NCBI GenBank assembly: GCA_934373235.1 | Contig: CAKROW010000068.1 | Span: forward strand, 1 to 13,432 | From: an uncultured Blautia sp. | GTDB taxonomy: Bacteria; Bacillota; Clostridia; Lachnospirales; Lachnospiraceae | Direction: 5' to 3' | DNA: 13,432 nt | Shown: positions 7,556 to 13,226 of the stretch, one piece after another | Layout: every line of letters begins with the position of its first letter | How positions within the stretch are numbered: position 1 is the stretch's first letter | The notes under the pieces: model-generated | Database searches by the model: none | What the model saw: only the letters and a program-made list of their open reading frames with translations | Told to the model about the DNA's origin: nothing | Made by a program: the position numbers and the translations under genes

Positions 7556-7558
7556 CAA
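7530..7558 (-). promoter_or_regulatory. Candidate internal promoter ahead of frlC
   Basis: On the minus strand TTGATT (7553-7558) is exactly 17 bases from TATAAT (7530-7535), directly after the transporter gene. It would let the epimerase, deglycase, kinase and cupin-like genes be expressed without the transporter. The spacer coincides with one arm of the 14-bp inverted repeat. Confidence 0.45.
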
Positions 7559-7563
7559 TAAAA

Positions 7564-8901
7564 TCAGAAAATTACTGCTCCAAGTGCAATTGCTGCTACT
7601 ACAGAAACTACGGTACAAACAAGACCCGGAAGCATGTAGCTGTGATTCAGGACAAATTTACCGATTTTTGTAGTACCTGCTGAATCAAAAGCAATAGCTG
7701 CTACACACTGGCCGGAAGCAGGAATAAAATAGTTGGATGAGCATGCGATCCAGCCAGCTACAATAATGTTCACCGGAAGACCAAGCGCAATTCCGATCGG
7801 AACCATGATCATAGTAGTAGATGACTGACTGGTTGTAATAGCTCCTACAATAAACACTGCAACGATATAGATCCATGGATACTGATTTGTCAGCGCAGAC
7901 ATATTATCCGTAATAAAGGAAGACTGATCTGCGATGAATGTATTTACCAGCCAGCAAAGACCAAAGGCCAGAACTACTGCAAACATACCTGTACGAAATA
8001 CTGGCTGATCCAGAAGCTTGTTACTGTCTGTCTTTGTAAGAAGAACCATAAGTGCTGCTGCAACCAGCATGAAAATCTCAATAACTGATGTCAACGGAAG
8101 GCTTGTTTCATCTGCAAATACCGGAACAAGGGATTTTACTGCACCAAGTAACACAATTCCAACCATTGCAATAAGAAAGATTGCCACGGAAATCTTTGCC
8201 TCTTTTGTTGCCTGGAATTTTGTTTCTTTTTTGTTTCCTTCTAATGCTTTTTTTGCAAAATCTTCAATCTCACCAGCCGCAACTCTTCTCTGAAACTCCG
8301 GATCATCCTTCAGTTCTTTACCTTTTTTCAGAACAGATAATGCTGCTGCAACTGTACCGATCAGAGTTGCCGGAACACATACCAGAAGCAATGTGAAAAT
8401 ATTTACAGATGTGTACTGTGATTCTGCAAGAAATGCCAGTACACTGACAGTTGCTGCAGAAATCGGACACGCTGTTATCGCCTGCTGTGATGAAATAATA
8501 GATGCGGAAATCGGTCTTTCCGGACGAACTCCTGTTTCAATGGAAATTTCATTGATAACCGGAAGAAGGCTGTAAATAATATGTCCTGTTCCACACATAA
8601 AAGTAAAAATATAAGCAACGATCGGTGCCAGAACAGTTACCATTTTCGGGTTTTTACGAAGGATTTTCTCCGCAATCTTTACAAGATAATCAAGTCCTCC
8701 GCAAGACTGCATCATTCCGGCAGCACAGATTACTGCGATCATGATTAAAATTACAGTTACAGGTGGATCTGATGGTTTTACATGAAGACCAAACGTCATG
8801 ATCAACATTCCAATTCCACCGGCAAACGCCAAAAATGGTCCACTAAGGCGAACACCCACAAAAATAATCGCCAGGACGATCAAAAGTTCTATCCAAAACA
8901 T
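7564..8901 (-). CDS. Dcu-family (DcuA/DcuB-like) anaerobic C4-dicarboxylate-type membrane transporter
   Basis: A 445-residue integral membrane protein with about ten or more hydrophobic segments, the usual length for DcuA/DcuB. Resemblance to E. coli DcuA is strong and collinear: the opening WIELLIVLAIIFVGVRL (3-19), GGLDYLVKIAEKILRKNPK (68-86), GTGHIIYSLLPVI (104-116), RPISASIISSQQAITACPIS (129-148), a charged cytoplasmic loop near residues 190-225, and the C-terminal TTKIGKFVLNHSYMLPG. Known members exchange aspartate, fumarate, malate and succinate. GGGAGG lies 8 bases before the ATG. It is the first gene of the operon, directly after the promoter and operator, followed by frlC, frlB and frlD. 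Context therefore suggests uptake of an Amadori product with a carboxylate side chain; I recall a Dcu-type carrier (FraA) in the Salmonella fructose-asparagine locus. Ordinary aspartate/succinate exchange is the alternative. Confidence 0.9.
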   Translation of the reverse strand: MFWIELLIVLAIIFVGVRLSGPFLAFAGGIGMLIMTFGLHVKPSDPPVTVILIMIAVICAAGMMQSCGGLDYLVKIAEKILRKNPKMVTVLAPIVAYIFTFMCGTGHIIYSLLPVINEISIETGVRPERPISASIISSQQAITACPISAATVSVLAFLAESQYTSVNIFTLLLVCVPATLIGTVAAALSVLKKGKELKDDPEFQRRVAAGEIEDFAKKALEGNKKETKFQATKEAKISVAIFLIAMVGIVLLGAVKSLVPVFADETSLPLTSVIEIFMLVAAALMVLLTKTDSNKLLDQPVFRTGMFAVVLAFGLCWLVNTFIADQSSFITDNMSALTNQYPWIYIVAVFIVGAITTSQSSTTMIMVPIGIALGLPVNIIVAGWIACSSNYFIPASGQCVAAIAFDSAGTTKIGKFVLNHSYMLPGLVCTVVSVVAAIALGAVIF

Positions 8902-8941
8902 AAACTCTACCTCCCAATTTTCTTTCGTTTTGATAGTACCT

Positions 8942-8962
8942 AAAGATCATGCGCATATCTTT
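8942..8962. promoter_or_regulatory. Near-perfect palindrome in the transporter leader
   Basis: Arms AAAGAT-C-ATGC and GCAT-ATCTTT give a 10-bp palindrome with one bulged C, centred in the leader about 40-60 bases before the transporter start. It could be a leader hairpin or a binding site for a second regulator. Its sequence is unlike the TTGTATC sites further upstream. The role is unknown. Confidence 0.35.
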
Positions 8963-9015
8963 ATTAGTAGCACATACAATTGTAATTTCACATCTCATAT
9001 TTGATATGTATTACT

Positions 9016-9030
9016 TTGTATCTGATACAA
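9016..9030. promoter_or_regulatory. Operator TTGTATC-T-GATACAA for the GntR-type regulator
   Basis: A perfect 7-1-7 inverted repeat lies immediately downstream of the -10 of the operon promoter and covers the expected transcription start. Its size and GTAT/ATAC composition fit HutC-subfamily GntR operators. Repressor binding here would block initiation of the transporter-frl operon. A related half, TTGTATCTG, recurs in the element at 9103-9128. Confidence 0.65.
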
Positions 9031-9058
9031 TAGTATATCCGCAAGACTCCTTTGTCAA
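9030..9058 (-). promoter_or_regulatory. Promoter of the transporter-frl operon
   Basis: On the minus strand a perfect -35 TTGACA (9053-9058) is followed after 17 bases by TACTAT (9030-9035); TATACT two bases nearer is an alternative -10 with a 15-base spacer. The transcript would start near 9023, giving a leader of about 120 bases before the transporter. Confidence 0.65.
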
Positions 9059-9102
9059 TCCCATTTGTTTTTTTCGCTTAATTTTACAATTTTCCCCATT
9101 AG

Positions 9103-9128
9103 TTTTTGTTGTATCTGCACAACAAAAA
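9103..9128. promoter_or_regulatory. Second inverted repeat, candidate operator for the regulator's own promoter
   Basis: Ten-base arms TTTTTGTTGT (9103-9112) and ACAACAAAAA (9119-9128) flank ATCTGC. The centre contains TTGTATCTG, identical to the left half of the operator at 9016-9030, and then CACAA in place of ATACAA. It lies 6 bases upstream of TATAAT (9135-9140) on the plus strand, over the -35 zone of a likely regulator promoter, which would fit autorepression. Confidence 0.5.
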
Positions 9129-9134
9129 ATACAT

Positions 9135-9140
9135 TATAAT
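9135..9140 (+). promoter_or_regulatory. Candidate -10 (TATAAT) of the GntR-type regulator
   Basis: A perfect TATAAT on the plus strand; the -35 is poor, the best TTG-type hexamers lying in the inverted repeat with a long spacer. If used, the leader would be about 275 bases, so a promoter closer to the gene is also possible. Confidence 0.35.
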
Positions 9141-9422
9141 ACATATTCTATTTCAAAACATACCTTTTTCGCACTTATAAATACACTCATAGATGCATTT
9201 ATCAATATCATCCAACTTATTTTCTGTATTATATTGTCATATTGGAATCATAGAAGTTTGTATTTTATTTTTCAATATTTTTTTCTTTTTTTGCTTAAAA
9301 AGAACAAATCTGCATATACAAATAGTTTTAAATGTATTATCATATATATATGCAAAAGTATTTAACTATAAAATCAGAATACAATATCTGTTTTTTATTT
9401 ACCGGAAAGGAGTTTTCATTAA
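9141..9422 (+). other. Long AT-rich non-coding leader ahead of the GntR-type gene
   Basis: About 280 bases with very low GC, many T and A runs, and no convincing gene on either strand. Open frames here are short, low in complexity and lack ribosome sites. Near its end CAGAATACAATATCTG (9374-9389 approximately) contains an imperfect relative of the TTGTATCTG operator half. AAAGGAG at 9406-9412 serves the regulator gene. Nothing else is recognised. Confidence 0.5.
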
Positions 9423-10139
9423 ATGGAACTTGATAATGCCATAGCCACACCACTTTATAAACAGCTTGAAGAACTGATCCTGGACAAGATCACCAATGGA
9501 ACACTTACTCCCGGCAGTAAACTCCCGACAGAAAATGAACTAAGTGAACAATATCATGTCAGCCGTGTTACTGTAAGAAAAGCCCTTGCCGCACTGGACA
9601 GTCAGGGATACCTGGAGAAGAAATCAGGAAAAGGAACATTTATCGCAGAAAAAAAAATGCAACGTTCTCTTTCTCCTGCTGTTGTAAGCTTTTCTCAAAT
9701 GTGCCAGCGCATGAACAAAAACCCCGGAGCAAAAACCATAAAAATTGCCATTGAAGATCCAACTCCTCATGAAGCAGAATTAATGGGGCTTGATGAGACC
9801 GAAAAAATTTTAGTAATAGAACGTATTCGCTATGCGGATGATAAACCTATGCTTCTGGAGATTAATAAATTCCCCGAGTCCTTCAGTTTTCTGTTCAGTG
9901 AAAATCTGAATAATACATCTTTATATGAGCTTTTGAAAAATCAGCATAACATTATCTTTGATCATTCCTCCAAGACCATCGACATTACCTTTGCTTCTTC
10001 AAGAGATGCCAAAATACTGGGAATCACAAAGGGGTATCCTCTTCTTCGGATCGACAGCATTATACATGACTCAACTTCAGCCTATACACAGCTTTGTCTG
10101 CAACTGTGTATTGGAGATAAATACAAGTTGATCGTGTAA
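9423..10139 (+). CDS. GntR-family (HutC/UTRA) regulator of the Amadori operon
   Basis: A 238-residue transcription factor. The N-terminal winged helix is clear: PLYKQLEELILDKITNGTL (10-28), then LPTENELSEQYHVSRVTVRK (34-53) and the wing GYLEKKSGKGTFIAE (62-76). Residues from about 85 to the end form a UTRA ligand-binding domain, with IERIRYADDKPMLLE near the middle as in HutC, NagR and FrlR relatives. The ATG follows AAAGGAG with a 10-base gap. It is the only plus-strand gene, divergent from the transporter-frl operon, and palindromic sites occur at both predicted promoters, so it most likely represses that operon and itself. E. coli frlR is also a GntR-type gene with this domain plan. The effector, by analogy, would be an Amadori compound or its 6-phosphate; this is inference. 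Confidence 0.93.
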   Translation: MELDNAIATPLYKQLEELILDKITNGTLTPGSKLPTENELSEQYHVSRVTVRKALAALDSQGYLEKKSGKGTFIAEKKMQRSLSPAVVSFSQMCQRMNKNPGAKTIKIAIEDPTPHEAELMGLDETEKILVIERIRYADDKPMLLEINKFPESFSFLFSENLNNTSLYELLKNQHNIIFDHSSKTIDITFASSRDAKILGITKGYPLLRIDSIIHDSTSAYTQLCLQLCIGDKYKLIV

Positions 10140-10163
10140 ATACAAACATGATCAAAAGCAAGA

Positions 10164-10202
10164 AAATCCCCAGGGCTTCAAAATTGAAAACCCTGGGGAT
10201 TT
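10164..10202. terminator. Bidirectional terminator between convergent regulator and HAD genes
   Basis: Perfect 12-base arms AAATCCCCAGGG (10164-10175) and CCCTGGGGATTT (10191-10202) enclose a 15-base loop. T-rich tracts flank both sides (TTTCTTTC on plus, TTTTCTT on minus), so it can end both the GntR gene and the convergent HAD gene. It lies 25-40 bases from each stop codon. Confidence 0.88.
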
Positions 10203-10223
10203 CTTTCAAACAGCTACTCATTC

Positions 10224-10871
10224 TCACTGTATCTTTTTCCATTTTTCTTCAAAAAGAGCATAATCCTTCCACATGGTATCTGCTCCTGTGGTATCCTGCT
10301 GCACTTCTGCTCCTTTATATCCTATCACATAGGCTCCTGCTGCTTTTCCCGCCTGGATTCCGGAAGGAGAATCCTCTATGATCACCGTTTCTTCGGGCAT
10401 GACTTCCAGATACTCCATTGCTTTCCTGTAACCCTCCGGGCTGGGTTTTTTCTTTGTTACCATATCACCGCAGATCAGAACCTCCGGAAAGCTCATAAGC
10501 TTCATCCGATTTAACGCCGTTACAATAAGTCTGGTACTGGTAGATGATACAATGCCAATTTTATACCCTGCCGTTTTCAGCCAGACGAGAAATTCTACCA
10601 GTCCTTCCATAGGCTTCAGATCCTGGCTGTTCTCATATACATTACCAAGCGCCCTTCTTTCTTCCAGAAATTCCTCCGCCGTTTTACAGATTCCATTTTT
10701 TTCAAGCAATTTTCTTGTTGGTTCTTTTCCATCTGTTCCTATATATGAAATTTTTTCTTCCATACTCAAGACCGCACCATACTTAAAAAACAATGCCTCT
10801 GTATAAGCAAGTGTCTTCATTTCCGTATCTGCGATCACACCATCAAAATCAAATAATACTGCCTTTTTCAT
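10224..10871 (-). CDS. HAD-superfamily hydrolase, beta-phosphoglucomutase-like phosphatase
   Basis: A 215-residue HAD subfamily I enzyme with an alpha-helical cap, acting on a small phosphorylated metabolite. All four motifs are intact: DFDGVIADTE with nucleophile D8 and acid/base D10, motif II VSSTS (108-112), motif III K142 in KKKPSPEGYRKA, and motif IV IIEDSPSGIQAGKAAG (164-179) with E166/D167. The cap occupies about 18-85. The start at 10871 is preferred because AAGGGG precedes it and the predicted transcription start lies near 10907, leaving no room for the TTG start at 10910. It has its own promoter and is convergent with the regulator, so it is not in the frl operon. A sugar phosphatase or beta-phosphoglucomutase role are both possible; the substrate cannot be read from sequence. 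Confidence 0.9.
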   Translation of the reverse strand: MKKAVLFDFDGVIADTEMKTLAYTEALFFKYGAVLSMEEKISYIGTDGKEPTRKLLEKNGICKTAEEFLEERRALGNVYENSQDLKPMEGLVEFLVWLKTAGYKIGIVSSTSTRLIVTALNRMKLMSFPEVLICGDMVTKKKPSPEGYRKAMEYLEVMPEETVIIEDSPSGIQAGKAAGAYVIGYKGAEVQQDTTGADTMWKDYALFEEKWKKIQ

Positions 10872-10913
10872 TTTTACCCCTTTTTGTGATTGTTTATATC
10901 TCATCAGCAATAC

Positions 10914-10942
10914 ATATTAATACATTTATTATTATGCGTCAA
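10914..10942 (-). promoter_or_regulatory. Promoter of the HAD hydrolase gene
   Basis: On the minus strand TTGACG (10937-10942) is 17 bases from TAATAT (10914-10919). It gives a leader of about 36 bases before the ATG at 10871. Confidence 0.7.
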
Positions 10943-10992
10943 TTATTTTTCCGGTAATCACACGCGGGAAAACAGAGAATGTCAGATAATCT

Positions 10993-11030
10993 AAAAAAAG
11001 AAACACCAACCGGTGAAAGTCAGTGTTTCT
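10993..11030 (-). terminator. Terminator of the macrodomain-sirtuin-DUF1848 unit
   Basis: Arms AGAAACAC (10999-11006) and GTGTTTCT (11023-11030) pair, and on the minus strand are followed by seven T (10999-10993). A nested alternative CACC/GGTG helix lies in the loop. It is 13 bases past the last remnant of the DUF1848 gene and insulates the HAD promoter. Confidence 0.75.
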
Positions 11031-11042
11031 GATATAGTTGTG

Positions 11043-11536
11043 CTACTTGAAAATCTGTCTGTCAACCCAGCTTTTCTGAATTGCCTCACGAACAATATCA
11101 CCTGGCATATATCCGCAAGTATCATAGGCACCTATATCTATCCCCAAAAGACATACACATTCCCCATTTCTCTGATTTTTCTTTCTCTTTGGAACTTCCA
11201 GTCTGCTATGGAGAGCTGTCTCAAATGTATGAACAGTCATACAACCGGAGCAATCTGCACCATATTTGGCAAGCTCTTCTCCTTCTGCACAAGGCTTCAG
11301 CACCATTCCATACTGTCTGCGCCCACGACATCCGACAATTCTTTAAAACCTTCCATCACAGTTTCTTTATCCGGAACGTTTGGCTCAATATCCCTTCCGT
11401 AAGGTGTAATTGTTACAAACCAGTATTGACCATACGGTTTTAACTTATCAGGAAACGGCAGCATTGGAAGAGGGTTCAAAAACCATTTGGAATAAAATGC
11501 AGGTATATCTGTTTTCATTCCTGTTTGTATTATCAT
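11043..11536 (-). pseudogene. Degraded DUF1848 gene (deletions plus frameshift)
   Basis: Two frames on the same strand together give the two ends of a DUF1848 protein, a family usually about 280-310 residues long. The first (11297-11536) opens with MKTDIPAFYSKWFLNP and then PMLPFPDKLKPYGQYWFVTITPYGRDIEPNVPDKE (from residue 24). Relative to the family, about 35 residues are missing in frame between WFLN and PML. It stops at MEWC, where the family continues WRYDP. The second frame (11043-11306) resumes far downstream in the family: LKPCAEGEELAKYGADCSGC, then KKNQRNGECVCLLGIDIGAYDTC. The usual HGCxYCYAN cysteines after DTC are gone, replaced by unrelated residues. The junction near 11300 joins WRY-region and C-terminal sequence out of frame. 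It starts 52 bases after the sirtuin gene. I judge it non-functional; sequencing error is less likely because large segments are missing. Confidence 0.78.
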
Positions 11537-11587
11537 ACCCTCTTTTGTTACTATTCACTCCGTTCACAGCCGCTCTTTATCACAAGT

Positions 11588-12502
11588 CTACAGTTCTTTC
11601 AGGACCTTTCCAATATCTTCGTTCATGCAAACAGATTTTCTCGTTATTTCTTCCGGTGCATACGCTTCACCCTGGTTCAGACAAACATAAAATGCATGTT
11701 GAAATTTGTTTGTCATCTGCCAAAACGGATATTTTATAATACCGGGGGTATTATATCCTACACCAAGTTCAATGAACATTATTTTCTGCTTTTTATGTTC
11801 CTGTATGAATCTCTCATATCTTTCTGCTGCCTGGTGCCATCCCTCATCTTCAACAAATGTCTGATCCGATCTGAGATTCATACTCATCGGCTTACCGCAG
11901 TGCGGACAATATGGAATCAGACTTGTCGGAACCGTAAGCTTTATTTCTCCGTCTTCCGGTTTTTGCAGTTCCCCGTCTTTTATCTGAAATCCCTGACTAA
12001 GCACCATTTTTTTTATCTTGTCTTCATTGTCATAGGTTTCCTTATGGCAAGGCTCACTACATTGAAACAGACCATAATCTCCCTGTGTATAAAAGATTCT
12101 GTTTTTATCAAAACCGGCCTTCTGGAAACAATGATCCACATTTGTTGTCAGAACAAAATAATCTTTTCCTTTTACCAGCTCATACAGGTTCTGATATACC
12201 GGTTTTGGCGCATCCATATATCGGTTGATATAGATATACCTGCACCAGTATCCCCAGTATTTTTCCAATGTTTTATATGGATAAAAGCCTCCTGAATACA
12301 TGTCAGAAAATCCATATTTCTTTTTGAAATCCGAAAAATATTTTTCAAATCTTTCTCCATTATACACAAAGCCGGCTGATGTGGAAAATCCTGCACCAGC
12401 CCCTATTACAACAGCATCTGCTTCCCCCATTTTTTCTTTTATCTGTAATATCTTATCCCAGTAACTGCTTGTAGAGTCGTTCATCTTCCTCTTTAAAAAC
12501 AT
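11588..12502 (-). CDS. Class M sirtuin (SirTM), predicted protein ADP-ribosyltransferase
   Basis: A 304-residue NAD-dependent Sir2-fold protein of the microbial class M. It has the NAD loop VVIGAGAGFSTSAGF (31-45), TTNVDHCF (119-126) with N121 and D123, and the zinc cysteines C148/C152 and C199/C202 (PYCPHCGKPM). The catalytic histidine of deacetylase sirtuins is replaced by Q140 in YTQGDYG. The N121-Q140 spacing of 19 equals N118-Q137 of the Streptococcus pyogenes SirTM as I recall it; such enzymes ADP-ribosylate proteins rather than deacetylate. Start 12502 has AAGGTGAT about 8 bases before it and overlaps the macrodomain gene by 50 bases; an internal ATG at 12484 behind AGAGG is an alternative. 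The macrodomain gene directly upstream supports an ADP-ribosylation switch. The target protein is not known from this window. Confidence 0.92.
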   Translation of the reverse strand: MFLKRKMNDSTSSYWDKILQIKEKMGEADAVVIGAGAGFSTSAGFVYNGERFEKYFSDFKKKYGFSDMYSGGFYPYKTLEKYWGYWCRYIYINRYMDAPKPVYQNLYELVKGKDYFVLTTNVDHCFQKAGFDKNRIFYTQGDYGLFQCSEPCHKETYDNEDKIKKMVLSQGFQIKDGELQKPEDGEIKLTVPTSLIPYCPHCGKPMSMNLRSDQTFVEDEGWHQAAERYERFIQEHKKQKIMFIELGVGYNTPGIIKYPFWQMTNKFQHAFYVCLNQGEAYAPEEITRKSVCMNEDIGKVLKEL

Positions 12503-13226
12503 TAAATATCACCTTTATCTTTGATTTTTCTCTTTCCTTATATTGCTTTACTGTCTGTACTGCAAGCTCAGCAGCTCTTTTATTTGGGAACATAAACACA
12601 CCAGTTGAAATGCAGCAAAAAGCAATACTCTTCACTTCATTTTCATCAGCTATCCTAAGACACGATTCATAGCAGGATATCAGTAAACGTTCATGTTTCT
12701 TTGTCAGCCTTCCCTGTACGATCGGACCAACTGTATGAATCACATGATCACAGGGCAGATTAAACGCTGGGGTGATCTTTGCCTGCCCTGTCGGTTCTTC
12801 CCGTCTCTGTTTCATCATCATATTATTGCAATAGTTTCGAAGCTGAATTCCTGCATAAGTATGAATGCAATTATCAATACAGTTATGACAGGGCTGATAG
12901 CAGCCAGTCATACCGCTGTTGGCTGCATTTACGATCGCTCCCACTCCAAGTCTTGTAATGTCACCCTTCCAGATATAAAGATCAGGCTGTACCTCCCTGA
13001 TATCCGTCAATGTGACAATCCCTTTCTTCTCATTTTCTTCTGAAAGGTATGCATCCTGAATCTGCAAAAATGCAGGATCTATTTCCCCCGGCATTCTTAT
13101 ATTCATAAGTGATCTGAGAAGCATTTTCTGCTCGCCTGCATCTGATGGGATCTGCATATTCTCATATTCCGGTCGCTCTTTCAGTAATCCCTTAATTAAA
13201 TACTTTCTTCTGTCATTCTGATTCAT
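12453..13226 (-). CDS. Macrodomain protein, zinc-dependent (SirTM-linked) ADP-ribosylhydrolase type
   Basis: A 257-residue protein with an N-terminal extension of about 70 residues and a MacroD-like macrodomain from about 70 to 255. It has GDITRL (88-93), the ADP-ribose loop IVNAANSGMTGC (98-109), PTGQAKITPAFNLPCDHVIHTVGP (145-168) and the phosphate loop ISTGVFMFPNKRAA (206-219). The insert CYQPCHNCIDNCIH (109-122) is rich in Cys and His. SirTM-linked macrodomains are known to carry a catalytic zinc in this place, so C109, H114 and C116 are candidate ligands (inference). It should remove the ADP-ribose added by the partner sirtuin. Its ATG overlaps the TGA of the upstream iron-sulfur gene as ATGA, and its 3' end overlaps the sirtuin gene, so all three are tightly coupled. 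No signal peptide is present. Confidence 0.92.
   Translation of the reverse strand: MNQNDRRKYLIKGLLKERPEYENMQIPSDAGEQKMLLRSLMNIRMPGEIDPAFLQIQDAYLSEENEKKGIVTLTDIREVQPDLYIWKGDITRLGVGAIVNAANSGMTGCYQPCHNCIDNCIHTYAGIQLRNYCNNMMMKQRREEPTGQAKITPAFNLPCDHVIHTVGPIVQGRLTKKHERLLISCYESCLRIADENEVKSIAFCCISTGVFMFPNKRAAELAVQTVKQYKEREKSKIKVIFNVFKEEDERLYKQLLG

Noticed and set aside
8975..8984. Palindrome TACAATTGTA as a further GntR operator
   Set aside because: The half-sites are in inverted order relative to TTGTA-n-TACAA, and a short AT palindrome is common by chance in this AT-rich leader.
9141..9422. Small plus-strand coding frames in the regulator leader
   Set aside because: They are Phe/Ile/Tyr-rich translations of T/A runs without ribosome sites or sequence character.
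11043..11306. A separate small cysteine protein gene
   Set aside because: The sequence aligns by motif with the C-terminal part of DUF1848 proteins and lies in the shifted frame of the same gene, so it is a remnant rather than an independent gene.
11525..12295. 256-residue open frame on the plus strand
   Set aside because: It is antisense to the sirtuin gene, which has clear motifs; this frame is low in complexity and rich in Phe, Ile and Leu as expected for a shadow frame.
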